Source: Coxiellaceae bacterium
GTDB lineage: Bacteria > Pseudomonadota > Gammaproteobacteria > Coxiellales > Coxiellaceae
Assembly (NCBI GenBank): GCA_030680235.1
Contig: JAUXWQ010000019.1
Span: 1 to 64,000 of the forward strand
DNA length: 64,000 bases
Direction of reading: 5' to 3'
The notes under the pieces were generated by a model. That model was not told the DNA's origin and did no database searches. It saw only the letters and a program-made list of their open reading frames with translations. The translations under genes and the position numbers were made by a program. Below, in pieces: positions 1 to 9,092 of this stretch (its first letter is position 1; each line of letters begins with the position of its first letter).

Positions 1-140
1 AATTTTCAGATTTTAGGCGAGGTTGAACGATAATTTGTTGAGAAAAGCGCAGTGTACACGAAGTCCATGAGCATTTTCGAAACAAATTATCGTTCAAGAT
101 CGTCAAAAGATGAAAATTTTTTATTCACCGGGAATTGCTG
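1..140. mobile_element. MITE family A, 173-bp type, left end cut by window start
   Basis: This is the right-hand 140 bp of a nested palindrome that is also present at 31311-31483 and 45479-45651. It ends in GGGAATTGCTG at 140, matching the inverted terminus of the other copies. Inner arms (TTGAACGATAATTTGTT and its complement) flank a core of about 40 bp. The missing left end would be 33 bp, which restores the 173-bp family length. The core has the same orientation as in the 31.3 kb copy. No coding capacity is present, so movement would need a transposase supplied in trans. The flanking duplication cannot be checked because the left flank is outside the window. Confidence 0.8.
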
Positions 141-175
141 CCGGAAGATCATCCAAAATAACGTGGAGTTAGTGT

Positions 176-547
176 ATGGAACCAAAAGGTCAGCTCGCTA
201 TTCGCACATTGGCAATGCCTTGTGACACCAATATGAATGGCGATGTGTTTGGGGGTTGGGTTATCTCTCAGATGGATTTGGCTGGCCTTAGTATTGCGCG
301 TAAATGCGCGCGCGGCCGAGTGACGACTGTTGCTATTGATAAGATGGTTTTCTTGGCACCAGTGCATGTAGGTGATTTTATTTGCTGCTATGCAGCGTTG
401 CTTAAAACTGGGCGTACGTCGATGACAGTTTTAATTCAAACCTTTTCGACAGATGAATTAACAGGTGAAAGAAGACATGTGACGGAAGGAATTTTTACGT
501 ATGTGTCAATTGATGACAAAGGGAAGCCAAAACCGCTTGAGCAATAA
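176..547 (+). CDS. yciA: YciA-type acyl-CoA thioesterase (hotdog fold)
   Basis: The product has 123 residues, a normal length for a single-hotdog thioesterase. It should hydrolyse acyl-CoA thioesters in the cytoplasm, releasing CoA and a free acid. The N-terminal half contains the family signature around MPCDTNMNGDVFGGWV, where the N and D region forms the active site, followed by QMDLAG. A later stretch (VAIDKMVFLAPVHVGDF) matches the central hotdog strand region. ATG at 176 is preceded by GGAG with 7-nt spacing, so the start is well supported. The gene stands alone between a miniature element upstream and short GC-rich direct repeats downstream. Substrate range cannot be read from the sequence. 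Confidence 0.93.
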   Translation: MEPKGQLAIRTLAMPCDTNMNGDVFGGWVISQMDLAGLSIARKCARGRVTTVAIDKMVFLAPVHVGDFICCYAALLKTGRTSMTVLIQTFSTDELTGERRHVTEGIFTYVSIDDKGKPKPLEQ

Positions 548-602
548 AACATGGGTGGTGTTACGCCACGCGTGTTTGCAGAAATTGACAGAGATATTAA
601 AA

Positions 603-662
603 ATCGCTTGCTACGCGCGCGGCTCGCATCAAAAATCGACTGCTACGCGCGCGGTTCGCATC
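603..662. repeat. Two tandem copies of a 28-bp GC-rich repeat
   Basis: Two near-identical 28-mers lie at 603-630 and 635-662, sharing the core TGCTACGCGCGCGG then TCGCATC. The same 28-mer recurs at 35297-35324 and 35357-35384, and shortened relatives occur near 24.6 kb and 47.4 kb. They are intergenic, downstream of yciA. The sequence overlaps in motif content with the large REP-like palindromes of this genome (TAGCG...GCTCGCA), so I read it as a REP half-unit. Function is unknown. Confidence 0.75.
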
Positions 663-702
663 AAAAAACGCTTAAGTTGACCCTATTGGCTGGCTTGTTA
701 CG

Positions 703-1113
703 TTAATCATTTAAATATTTTGATTTAAACCAAACAATGGTAACCCAATAAATAGCCCATACTGCAATGCCTGCGCCAGCAAGAATCATGCTGAGCGTGC
801 TTTTATGGATAAAGAGACCGACTGTTGGCAGCAATACTTGAATTAAACCAAGATAGGTGAGAATTTTTGTGGCATGGATTGCATTTTGGTCTTTTTTAAC
901 AGCATTTCTGAGTGAAAGTGGAATACCAAAAGGGATCATCATCCATTGAAAAACGAAACCAACAATGGGAACAAGAAAAAACCAGACAAACCAAGCAGGA
1001 AAGACGCGCTTTTCTTCAGGTACTTTTCGCAGTATCAAAAAAAGAGTCGTGCAATAAGCCGCCATAAAGATAAAAACAATGACGCCAACAATAAAAATAG
1101 TTCGATCATCCAT
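703..1113 (-). CDS. Small four-helix membrane protein of unknown function
   Basis: A 136-residue hydrophobic protein with about four predicted membrane segments (residues near 5-27, 40-62, 84-102 and 106-128) and short charged loops. I do not recognise a named family. The start ATG at 1113 has AGGAG nine bases upstream. It ends in a basic/acidic tail (KSKYLND). The next gene on the same strand begins 58 bp upstream, so it could be cotranscribed with the TPR-methyltransferase, but nothing in the sequence links their roles. Confidence 0.7.
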   Translation of the reverse strand: MDDRTIFIVGVIVFIFMAAYCTTLFLILRKVPEEKRVFPAWFVWFFLVPIVGFVFQWMMIPFGIPLSLRNAVKKDQNAIHATKILTYLGLIQVLLPTVGLFIHKSTLSMILAGAGIAVWAIYWVTIVWFKSKYLND

Positions 1114-1170
1114 GTTGCTATGCTCCTAAGGCGATATATCATCAGTACAGTTTAGTGGAAATTGGGGGGA

Positions 1171-2853
1171 TCAACAATAGGGACTTACCAATACCAAATA
1201 CCCCTCAATCCACGCTGACTTTTGCTTTCGAAGTGCAATAGTGTCGAAGCGCAACAGTTGGAAGTGATTTTCTTGAATAAGTGATTCTAGGTATTTTTTA
1301 TTGTGGGCATAGCGAATGGATTTTTGTAAAACGAAATCTGCTTCAAAGGTTTTTTCAACTGTAAAAATAAATAATCCTTTATTGGATAATGCGCGAGCAG
1401 CACTTTCAAAAATGGTTTTTAGATCACCAATGTACGTAAATACATCGCCCGCAACAATTAAATCAATATTATTATGCGCTGCCATTGCCGTGGTAATGTC
1501 ATCCTGAAGTAAACTATCGTAACAATTTTTTTCGCGTGCAAGGGTGAGCATATTGTCAGACAAATCAATGCCAATTAACTCTGATGCATAAGGTTTTAGC
1601 AACATACCGCACAATCCTGTTCCACAGCCCAAATCTAAAATGCGTTTTTTAGCATCAAAAAAATGTGGATTTTCAAGGGCAATGGTTTTGATAATTTTTT
1701 CAGGAATCTCATAAGACAAACGATTGGTTAAGTGCAGGTCATAATAGGGCGCATATTGATTAAATAAACTTTGAATAAAGGCATTAGGCGCCTGATCTGG
1801 AACCGTTTTTTGTGTGAGCGCTGATAAAATGTGGAGTATTTCAGGATCAGTGGGTTTTAATTGCTGTGCTTTTTGATAGGCTGTAATTGCCAAGTCGATT
1901 TCATTTCGTCTGAGATGAATATTCCCACGATTTAAAGCAAGTGCAAAGTCATCAGCATTTATTTTTTCCGCTTTATCAAAGTAGAGTAATGCTTCGTTAA
2001 AACGTTCCTTCATCATCAATAAAACCCCTAAATTATAATAGGTTTCAAAAAAGGGATTTTTTTCAAGTTGTTGAAAATAATGATGCATTGCTTTTTCGTG
2101 TTCTTTTAGTTCAAGTAAGGTATTGGCAAGATATTGATTTGCTTCTGGGTGTGTATACTCTAGCGCTAAGACAGTTTCAAACTGCTTTGCTGCATCGTTA
2201 AATGCTTTGAGTTGATAATAGCAAATGCCTAAACGATGCTGGCACTCCACATTTTCAGGCATTTCCACAATACACTGTAAAAATAAATCACGTGCATCCA
2301 CAAAGTGATCATGACGCAAGTAGCAGTCGCCTAGCTGATTGATTGCTGCCAACAAGCATGGATTGTATTCAAGCGCTTTTTTTAAATGGATGATTGCATT
2401 GCTGTCCTCATTCATTTCTACGCATAAAATACCTAAATTACAGTGTGCATCCGCGTAGTTGTTTTTAAGTTGGATGGCTTTTTCATAGCATTGTTTTGCA
2501 GAATCTATTCTTTTTTGTTGGAAATAAATAGCGCCTAGGTTGTTATAAGCTGTGGCATAGTGTGTATTTATTTTTAGGGCTTTTTTATAGGATTTAATGG
2601 CCTCTTCGGGTTTTTTTAGATGTCGAAAAATATTGCCTAAACTGTTGTGATAAGTCGCTTGATTTTTGTTTTTTGCAAGGGCTTTTTGAATAGCATTTTC
2701 TGCAGCTTGAAAGTCTTTATTTTGTGCAAATAAAATACCTAGTGCATGCCATGCCTCATCATCAGTGGGGTTTTCTGCCAAATGTGCTTCGTAATGCAAT
2801 TTAGCAGTATCAAAATTCCCCCGTCTATGTTCGCGCTCAGCTAACTGTTTCAT
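1171..2853 (-). CDS. TPR-repeat protein fused to a SAM-dependent methyltransferase
   Basis: The product has 560 residues. The first two thirds are about ten consecutive tetratricopeptide repeats, with typical spacing of 34 residues and motifs such as AWHALGILFAQ and AYNNLGAIYFQQK. A linker containing FNQYAPYYD leads to a class I methyltransferase domain with motif I ILDLGCGTGLCG near residue 405, then LIGIDLSDNML and DLIVAGDVFTYIG. This architecture recurs in Proteobacteria, including Legionellales, but the methyl acceptor is not established; the TPR array is presumably the substrate or partner platform. No clear ribosome binding site precedes the ATG at 2853. No signal peptide is seen, so it is probably cytoplasmic. 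Confidence 0.88.
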   Translation of the reverse strand: MKQLAEREHRRGNFDTAKLHYEAHLAENPTDDEAWHALGILFAQNKDFQAAENAIQKALAKNKNQATYHNSLGNIFRHLKKPEEAIKSYKKALKINTHYATAYNNLGAIYFQQKRIDSAKQCYEKAIQLKNNYADAHCNLGILCVEMNEDSNAIIHLKKALEYNPCLLAAINQLGDCYLRHDHFVDARDLFLQCIVEMPENVECQHRLGICYYQLKAFNDAAKQFETVLALEYTHPEANQYLANTLLELKEHEKAMHHYFQQLEKNPFFETYYNLGVLLMMKERFNEALLYFDKAEKINADDFALALNRGNIHLRRNEIDLAITAYQKAQQLKPTDPEILHILSALTQKTVPDQAPNAFIQSLFNQYAPYYDLHLTNRLSYEIPEKIIKTIALENPHFFDAKKRILDLGCGTGLCGMLLKPYASELIGIDLSDNMLTLAREKNCYDSLLQDDITTAMAAHNNIDLIVAGDVFTYIGDLKTIFESAARALSNKGLFIFTVEKTFEADFVLQKSIRYAHNKKYLESLIQENHFQLLRFDTIALRKQKSAWIEGYLVLVSPYC

Positions 2854-2879
2854 AGTAAGTATTCAACGTAGATTTACAT

Positions 2880-3770
2880 TCAGAGTTTCTGGTCATACTG
2901 CTTTTCTATTGCGCGACTGAGTTGATAAACGGCCATGGCATAAACAACGTTGTGATTATAAGTCATGATCACATTGAAGTTAGGATAGGTTGCCCAATAC
3001 TCATTGCCATTTTTCATCGGCAATGTCGTTAATTTTGCGCCATTTTGTAGTGAGTCTGGTTTTGCGCTTAATTGGTGTGCAATAGGCTGATTTGCGTGCC
3101 AACCATTTTGATGAAAATAATTGGCAACGCTTGCAATGGCATCAGCATTGTTAAATAAATCAACGCGACCATCAGGTGTTGTAGAAACACCAAAATGACG
3201 ATAACTGCTCGGCATAAATTGTGGAATACCTAATGCACCAGCATAAGAGCCTTTAATGCTTCGGAGTGGAAGATGATTATCACGGGTTAATACCAAATAT
3301 TCGCCGAGTTCCTTTCTAAAAAATTTTTCCCGGTCGGGGTAGTAAAAGCCTAAGGTAAACAAAGCATCGAGGACATAGTATTTTCCGAGGTGGCGACCGT
3401 ACTCTGTTTCAACACCAATAATTGCTGTAATAATACTAGCAGGAATACCATATTTTCTTTGTAGCTGCATCAGTTCGTGATGGTGTGTTTTTAGGTACTG
3501 CGCGCCTAGCTCAATGCGTTCTGATGTAAGAAAAAAATGACGATAATAAGACCAAGGTTGTTTTTCAAAAGGTTTTGTCATGGTATTAATAATTTTTTCA
3601 TTGGGCTGTAATGAAAAAATCAATGTTGTCAGTGCTGCTCGATCAAAGTGGTCGTGTGTGACTAATGCTTGAATAAAAGCCCTTTTTTCAGCAGCAATTT
3701 GTGTATTGGTTTCTGCCATACCATTAAAGCTAATCAATAAGGCTAAAAATGCAGCAATTTTCCGTTTCAT
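2880..3770 (-). CDS. mltB: Membrane-bound lytic murein transglycosylase B
   Basis: This enzyme cleaves the MurNAc-GlcNAc bond of peptidoglycan to give 1,6-anhydro products in the periplasm. ATG at 3770 is preferred over the TTG at 3788 because GGA lies seven bases before it and a signal peptide (MKRKIAAFLALLISFNGMA) begins there. That gives 296 residues. The catalytic glutamate is in GVETEYG (about E121 in this numbering), and the SLT signature GALGIPQFMPSSYR follows. No lipobox is evident, so it may be soluble periplasmic rather than lipid-anchored, unlike E. coli MltB. It follows rodA by 28 bp, so the pair looks like a cell-wall elongation operon. Confidence 0.93.
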   Translation of the reverse strand: MKRKIAAFLALLISFNGMAETNTQIAAEKRAFIQALVTHDHFDRAALTTLIFSLQPNEKIINTMTKPFEKQPWSYYRHFFLTSERIELGAQYLKTHHHELMQLQRKYGIPASIITAIIGVETEYGRHLGKYYVLDALFTLGFYYPDREKFFRKELGEYLVLTRDNHLPLRSIKGSYAGALGIPQFMPSSYRHFGVSTTPDGRVDLFNNADAIASVANYFHQNGWHANQPIAHQLSAKPDSLQNGAKLTTLPMKNGNEYWATYPNFNVIMTYNHNVVYAMAVYQLSRAIEKQYDQKL

Positions 3771-3798
3771 GTCATTTTCCATATTCAAAGTGTGCGTG

Positions 3799-4938
3799 TT
3801 AACTTGCCCAGAGCCTGCGATGCGTGTGAATTGACATCATAATACCAAAATTAATCATGAGTGTTGTCATAGAACTGCCGCCATAGCTCACCAAAGGTAG
3901 TGGTACGCCAACCACGGGCAATATACCAACGACCATACCTAAATTAATAAAGGCGGACATAATAAAGGTTAATCCTAGGCTGCCAGAAAGTAGGCGCGTA
4001 AAGTTGTCTTGGGCATGCAAGCTGATGTACAAGCAACGACTAAAAACCAAGAGGAATGCGATTAAAATTCCAATACAGCCAACGAGCCCCAGTTCCTCGC
4101 CGCTGACAGCAAAAATAAAGTCTGTTGTGTGTGCCGGTAAGAATGACAAATGGGATTGTGTTCCATTTAACCAACCTTTACCCATAAGGCCACCTGAACC
4201 AATGGCAATTTTTGATTGAATAATATGGTAACCGCTCCCAAGGGGATCGCGCTCAGGGCTCAAAAAAGTGAGTACGCGATCTTTTTGGTACTGGTGCATA
4301 AAATGCCAAATGACAGGAGACAATCCAAGCAGTGTGGCGCTTAATAAACCAATGTATCGCCAACGAATCCCTGCTAGTAACAAGACAAAAAACCCCGAAG
4401 TCGCGACGATAATCGCTGTTCCTAAGTCAGGCTCTTTTGCGATGAGTAAAGCAGGCCCAAGAATCATCGCGCATGAACCCAGGATATGAAAAAAACCGGG
4501 AGGGAGTTTTTTTTCGCTAAGGTACCGGGCAACCATAATGGGCATTGCAAAGGTCATCAATTCAGAGGGTTGGAAACGAAAGAAGCCAAGCGAAATCCAG
4601 CGCCTGCCACCCATGCCAACTTTGCCGATGACAAGCACCGCCATTACCAGAAAAAAACTAATGCCAAATAGCCAAGGTGCCCATTGTCTATAGTAATTAG
4701 GTTCAATTTGTGCAAACAGAAAAAGTAGTCCAAAAGAAAAAACGAGTCGGTAGGCTTGTTTTTCAACAATGCTAGGAGAGGCATTGCCAGCACTGTATAA
4801 AACACTTAACCCAATGAAACTAAGCAGTAGTATGCTGAGTAGCAGCCAGGGGTCTATATTTAACTTTTGCCAGCGGAGCGTCTTCATTTTTTGAGTGAGG
4901 CGTTCTTCATAGGTTTTGCCAGTCATAAGCGCACGCAT
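3799..4938 (-). CDS. rodA: Rod shape-determining peptidoglycan glycosyltransferase RodA
   Basis: A 379-residue SEDS-family membrane protein with about ten transmembrane helices. It polymerises glycan strands from lipid II in the elongasome with a partner PBP2. Family hallmarks are GRRWISLGFFRFQPSE after the third or fourth helix, KEPDLGTA, the large periplasmic loop with QSKIAIGSGG, and the C-terminal PLPLVSYGGSS. The N-terminus is about 15-20 residues longer than usual before the first helix, and ATG at 4938 lacks a strong ribosome binding site, so an internal ATG is possible. It lies directly upstream of mltB. A PBP2 gene is not in the window. Confidence 0.95.
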   Translation of the reverse strand: MRALMTGKTYEERLTQKMKTLRWQKLNIDPWLLLSILLLSFIGLSVLYSAGNASPSIVEKQAYRLVFSFGLLFLFAQIEPNYYRQWAPWLFGISFFLVMAVLVIGKVGMGGRRWISLGFFRFQPSELMTFAMPIMVARYLSEKKLPPGFFHILGSCAMILGPALLIAKEPDLGTAIIVATSGFFVLLLAGIRWRYIGLLSATLLGLSPVIWHFMHQYQKDRVLTFLSPERDPLGSGYHIIQSKIAIGSGGLMGKGWLNGTQSHLSFLPAHTTDFIFAVSGEELGLVGCIGILIAFLLVFSRCLYISLHAQDNFTRLLSGSLGLTFIMSAFINLGMVVGILPVVGVPLPLVSYGGSSMTTLMINFGIMMSIHTHRRLWAS

Positions 4939-5012
4939 TTTTTGAAGTAAGTAGATTGGATTTTCAAATTATACCGATTTCATTTAAGAATGCGAACTTT
5001 GTGCTTGGTGTA

Positions 5013-5090
5013 AGCATAAGCGTAGCGCGTGTTTTTTTCAGGGTATCTCGATATGCATCGCCCTGCAAAAACACTCGCTACATTCATGCT
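5013..5090. repeat. REP-like palindrome, family P
   Basis: Imperfect inverted arms (left AGCATAAGCGTAGCGCGTG, right CACTCGCTACATTCATGCT) are joined by CAGGG, a loop containing TATCTCGATATGCATC, and CCCTG. The same arms and loop core occur at 8972-9038, 13772-13863, 48136-48222 and elsewhere. It lies between the divergently oriented rodA and the SemiSWEET gene. Confidence 0.8.
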
Positions 5091-5177
5091 TGCAACCATA
5101 TAATGTAGTATCATGCGCATTAAAAATTGAATGATTATAGTATATTTTTACGTTACACTTTTAGATAAAATGACGGG

Positions 5178-5477
5178 ATGCAGCTTATGTTGCTTTTTAT
5201 TATAAACACACTTTTTGGTATAGGGCTGTTTGTCAATGCACTCTTGTTTTTGCCGCAAGCTTTGCGACTATTGAAACAGAAAAACTCTGCTGATATTTCT
5301 TTAATCACCTTTTTTGGATTCTGTATCACCCAACTGTTAGCCATTTTGTATGGTTATTTGCATCAAGATTGGATTTTAATGATAGGCTATATTCTCTCAT
5401 TAACTACCTGTGCATTTGTGACGGGATTAGCAGTTTTTTATCGTCTAAGATCGGTGAATTGCGTGGGAGCGCCTTAA
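5178..5477 (+). CDS. SemiSWEET-like PQ-loop membrane protein
   Basis: A 99-residue protein with three predicted helices and one PQ-loop repeat. The diagnostic proline-glutamine is in LFLPQALRLLKQKNSADIS, near residue 28, followed by the FCITQLLAILYGYL helix. SemiSWEETs dimerise to make a small sugar channel; other PQ-loop proteins have different cargo, so the substrate is unknown here. The stop TAA overlaps the ATG of the next gene as TAATG (5475-5479), which implies translational coupling with the unknown protein and then with the histidine kinase. A transporter coupled to a sensor could supply or monitor the same ligand, but that is inference. Confidence 0.78.
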   Translation: MQLMLLFIINTLFGIGLFVNALLFLPQALRLLKQKNSADISLITFFGFCITQLLAILYGYLHQDWILMIGYILSLTTCAFVTGLAVFYRLRSVNCVGAP

Positions 5478-6724
5478 TGCGCTTTACCTGTCTTGATTTA
5501 TTGCCGCAAACCTCCAGTACGACTATTCGTGATTCCAAAATGAGAATGTCGTTGTTGAATTTGCTCAGCTTTATTTTAGAAAACCTTATTGAAGCCCAGC
5601 AACTGTTTTTTCAAAAAAATGCGTATTACTTATTTGATCCGCATGTCGGTGAAAATGGCTGTCAATCACGCGCCCTTCACTTGTTGCTTTCAGCGCATAA
5701 GCCAAAAAAAAACGATACTGAATTAAAATCCAAATTAAGTAATCTGAAAAACTATGTGTCGCATTTTCAAGAAAGAATCCTATTTTTTCAGACGGGCTTA
5801 GTGCTAAATCATGAGACAAGCTTGATTGAGTTTTTAAAGAAGAATGGCCTTTTATTTTTATTAGAGGTGGATCAAAAATATATTTTTATCTGCTATTTTT
5901 TAACAAAATATAAAAATATTGTGAGCGATCAACAAAGTATTATTGATATACGGCGAATTGCTTCAGATGGAAAAATTAGCCAAAAATTGGCAAAAAAACT
6001 TGTTCATTACTATCAGAGTGCATTGACAGATTTTTGTTGTGACAACATTATACAATTTTCTAAAGAGCTGGGTTATACGTTTCAGTATGTTAATTTTTTA
6101 AAAAAAGTACTTCGAAAAGATGATGATAAGCGCAGTCAGTTACCCAGTTATTTTTTAACTGAGGTTATTATTAGTAAGTTAAAAGATGAAAAAATACCGA
6201 TTTTGATTGTGATACAAAACACGCATCAGACTGAGCCGCCGAGATTGTTATATTTTTATTTTGACACAACACTTAAAAGTTATCGTTTTTTAAAAAGCAT
6301 CACAGAATATCATAGGGATCAGCCTTGTTTTGTAATTGAGGCAGAAACGGAGCTATCCTTGATAACAGAGAATGATCTTTTAAAGATGATTGAAAAAATA
6401 GAACAGCGACGATTGAGTCGCGTGATTTTAAGTTATATGGCAGCGCATCCTCAGTATAGCGGGAAAAATTTGTTTGCTTGGCGTGAGAATCCTTTTTTGC
6501 GAGCTGACTTAATTGGGCATCCAATTTTATCAAAACGATTCAAAACCGATAGAAAATTGGGTATTAGTACGGGTTGTTATCTTTATAATAAATCTTTCTT
6601 TTTTATACGCCATATTTTTTGCGACACTTATCGACATCAATCGGAGCGCATTTTTGCAGACAATAGCATTTATGCGTTTCGGGGAAATCTAACTTGCTGG
6701 GAAAATTGGCCTGATGTTCTATAG
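5477..6724 (+). CDS. Unknown 415-residue protein coupled to a sensor kinase
   Basis: The open frame reaches upstream to 5369, but ATG at 5477 overlaps the previous stop (TAATG) and is the likely start, giving 415 residues. I recognise no domain. The protein is lysine- and aromatic-rich with no signal peptide or clear membrane helix, and ends in CWENWPDVL. A central stretch (residues roughly 250-310) alternates hydrophobic strands and looks like a folded alpha/beta domain. Its last 11 bases overlap the hybrid histidine kinase start, so the two proteins are made from one message and may act together, for instance as a kinase accessory or input protein. Lineage-specific origin is likely. Confidence 0.6.
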   Translation: MRFTCLDLLPQTSSTTIRDSKMRMSLLNLLSFILENLIEAQQLFFQKNAYYLFDPHVGENGCQSRALHLLLSAHKPKKNDTELKSKLSNLKNYVSHFQERILFFQTGLVLNHETSLIEFLKKNGLLFLLEVDQKYIFICYFLTKYKNIVSDQQSIIDIRRIASDGKISQKLAKKLVHYYQSALTDFCCDNIIQFSKELGYTFQYVNFLKKVLRKDDDKRSQLPSYFLTEVIISKLKDEKIPILIVIQNTHQTEPPRLLYFYFDTTLKSYRFLKSITEYHRDQPCFVIEAETELSLITENDLLKMIEKIEQRRLSRVILSYMAAHPQYSGKNLFAWRENPFLRADLIGHPILSKRFKTDRKLGISTGCYLYNKSFFFIRHIFCDTYRHQSERIFADNSIYAFRGNLTCWENWPDVL

Positions 6725-8963
6725 AAAAAAAAACGATGCTGATTTTGATTGGGAGTCTTTGCTGATCAATCTCCCATTTTCTGTTTATTGGAAAAATAAA
6801 TCCGGACGGTATTTGAATGGAAATCTAGCTTTCGCTGAATTCTTAGGAGTTTCTTCAATTGAAGAAATTATTGGCAGGACAGATGAAGAAATTGGCGTTG
6901 ATCAGAAAGAAAACTTTTTATTAACCTTAAGAGACCATGACGTTTTAAAATTGCACAAACCAGTTGTGATTAAAAATATAAAATATTTCGTGGTTAAAAT
7001 GCCCTTACGAAATAAAAACAATGTAGTGATTGGTATTGCGGGTTTTTTTTGGGATGTTTCAAAAAATCAAGAAGATAATGCGCGTGAACTTCGTATGCTG
7101 GATGAAATCATTGAAGTGATGCCGGGACATGTGTATTGGAAAGATCGTCATTGTATTTTGCAAGGGTGTAATGAATTGCAGGCTAAAGACTCAGGGTTAG
7201 CCTCTCGTCAAATGATCACAGGAAAAACCGCTTATGATTTGTTGCTTCAAAATCAGCCGGAGCATGAAAAGCAGCAGCAAGCTGCGATCACCAATAGTTA
7301 TGATGAAGAGGTCATGAGACTGAATAAAACGATGACTTTTGAAGAGCATGTTGTTTTACCAGATAAAGCAGTTGCCACCTTTCTTTCTAAAAAAACACCT
7401 TTACATGATGAATACGGCAATGTTATTGGACTGGTCGGTATTTCATTTGATATTTCCGATCGAAAAAAAGCAGAAGAATCATTGCGTATTGCAAAAGAGC
7501 AGGCAGAATTTGCAAATCGTGCTAAAACTGAATTTCTAGAAAATATGCGACATGATATACGTACGCCATTAACAGGCATTATTGGTTTTGCAGAACTCAT
7601 CCAAAAAGCAGCAGATAATAAGATTATTAAAGAATACGCGGATAATTTGGTATTAGCGACTAAGGCATTGTTAGATTTTCAGAATGAAATTCTAGAAGTT
7701 ATTAAGGTTGGTTCTGCAGATTTTTCCGTGGTTAATAAGGCATTTGATCTTCGTGAAATGGTAGAAAAAGTGATTTCTCTATTGCGACCAAAAGCCATTG
7801 TAAAAAATTTAGCTTTATCATTAGTGTATGATGAAAAATTACCAAAAAAAATATCTGGTGACCATAAACGATTATTTCGTATTTTATTAGAATTAATTAC
7901 GAATGCGATAAAATTCACCGAAAAAGGAAAAGTGTGTCTACGTGTTTTGCCAGTGAAAATGGTTAACGATAGATTTATTTTAAGACTTGAGATTTCAGAT
8001 ACTGGTATTGGCATCCCTAAAGATAAACATGAAGCTATTTTTATCCGCTTTCAGCGATTATCTTCAGCAGCTTCTGGTGTGTACGAGGGTACAGGTCTTG
8101 GGTTAACGGTAGTTAAACAGTTCATTGAATCACTTTCTGGAAATATCACTATTGAGAGCTTGCTTGGTAAGGGAACGACATTTACTGCAGAAATTCCTTT
8201 AGAAATTGTAAAAAATAACGATGAAGTAAAAAAAGATAAAAAACATAAGTTACAAAATGTTGTGCGAGCGCCAAAAATTTTGCTGGTTGAAGATCATGCT
8301 ATGACGGCAAAAGTAACCTGTCTTTTATTGCTTGAATTAGGCTGTCTAGTGGATATTGCTTCTGATGCAAAAGACGCTTTGGCTTCCTGTGATCAAAAAA
8401 AATATGATTTAATCCTAATGGATTTAGGATTGCCTGACGCGAGTGGTTTTTTATTAGCGGAAATGATTCGAAAAAAACATGGAATGCAATTACCTATTGT
8501 TGCCTTAACGGCGCATAAAGAGGCGGATGCTGAAGATCGTTGTTTAATTTCAGGAATGAATGCCATTTTTCAAAAACCATTATTAAAAGAAAATGCGATT
8601 CAGTTACTTAACACCCATTTAGAGGGAGAAATTTTTCTGGAAGAAAAAATAATTGATTTAAATTTTGGGGCTGGTCGCTTGGGAAAAACTCAAACAGATG
8701 CGCACGCCATGTTAGTGATGCTATGCGATACAATAGAAAAAGATAAAATCAGTATTGAAAAAGCGCTACAGAAAAAAGATTGGGTTCAATTAAAAGAAGT
8801 GAATCATAAATTATTGGGTGGATTGGCGTATTGTGGTGCGCCGCAGCTAGAATCAGCTTGCCTTGCTTTGCATGAGCTGCTTAAAAAGTCGGATGACGAT
8901 GGGATTTATCAGCAAGGGGCGCGAGTGATTGCTGAGATTGCGTTGCTTAAAGGGGCGCTGTAG
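6714..8963 (+). CDS. PAS-PAS hybrid sensor histidine kinase with receiver and Hpt domains
   Basis: The 749-residue protein has no membrane helix, so it is a cytoplasmic sensor. Two PAS domains lie at about residues 8-125 and 125-255. The HisKA box is FLENMRHDIRTPLTGI with phosphoacceptor H280. The ATPase domain shows the N box ELITNAIKF and G boxes DTGIGIPK and GTGLGL. The receiver domain has D570 in LMDLGLPD plus conserved T and K (ALTAH, FQKP). The C-terminal Hpt domain carries H698 in VNHKLLGGLAYCG. This His-Asp-His layout implies a complete phosphorelay in one chain, needing only a separate response regulator, which is not adjacent. It overlaps the upstream gene by 11 bp. Confidence 0.92.
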   Translation: MFYRKKNDADFDWESLLINLPFSVYWKNKSGRYLNGNLAFAEFLGVSSIEEIIGRTDEEIGVDQKENFLLTLRDHDVLKLHKPVVIKNIKYFVVKMPLRNKNNVVIGIAGFFWDVSKNQEDNARELRMLDEIIEVMPGHVYWKDRHCILQGCNELQAKDSGLASRQMITGKTAYDLLLQNQPEHEKQQQAAITNSYDEEVMRLNKTMTFEEHVVLPDKAVATFLSKKTPLHDEYGNVIGLVGISFDISDRKKAEESLRIAKEQAEFANRAKTEFLENMRHDIRTPLTGIIGFAELIQKAADNKIIKEYADNLVLATKALLDFQNEILEVIKVGSADFSVVNKAFDLREMVEKVISLLRPKAIVKNLALSLVYDEKLPKKISGDHKRLFRILLELITNAIKFTEKGKVCLRVLPVKMVNDRFILRLEISDTGIGIPKDKHEAIFIRFQRLSSAASGVYEGTGLGLTVVKQFIESLSGNITIESLLGKGTTFTAEIPLEIVKNNDEVKKDKKHKLQNVVRAPKILLVEDHAMTAKVTCLLLLELGCLVDIASDAKDALASCDQKKYDLILMDLGLPDASGFLLAEMIRKKHGMQLPIVALTAHKEADAEDRCLISGMNAIFQKPLLKENAIQLLNTHLEGEIFLEEKIIDLNFGAGRLGKTQTDAHAMLVMLCDTIEKDKISIEKALQKKDWVQLKEVNHKLLGGLAYCGAPQLESACLALHELLKKSDDDGIYQQGARVIAEIALLKGAL

Positions 8964-8971
8964 ATCTTGAT

Positions 8972-9038
8972 GCATGAGCGTAGCGAGTGTTTTTGCGTGT
9001 ATCGAGATTTCCTGCAAAAACACTCGCTACGCTCATGC
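8972..9038. repeat. REP-like palindrome, family P (perfect 25-bp arms)
   Basis: Arms 8972-8996 and 9014-9038 are perfect complements (GCATGAGCGTAGCGAGTGTT...), with a 17-bp loop containing TATCGAGATTT. It lies between convergent genes, the histidine kinase and the GDSL lipase, and could act as a bidirectional transcription end through its hairpin, although no T-tract is attached. Confidence 0.85.
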
Positions 9039-9092
9039 TTGCATCAAAAAAACGGGAGCGTTTTTTTATATCGCGTTGCATGGGGATTGTCT

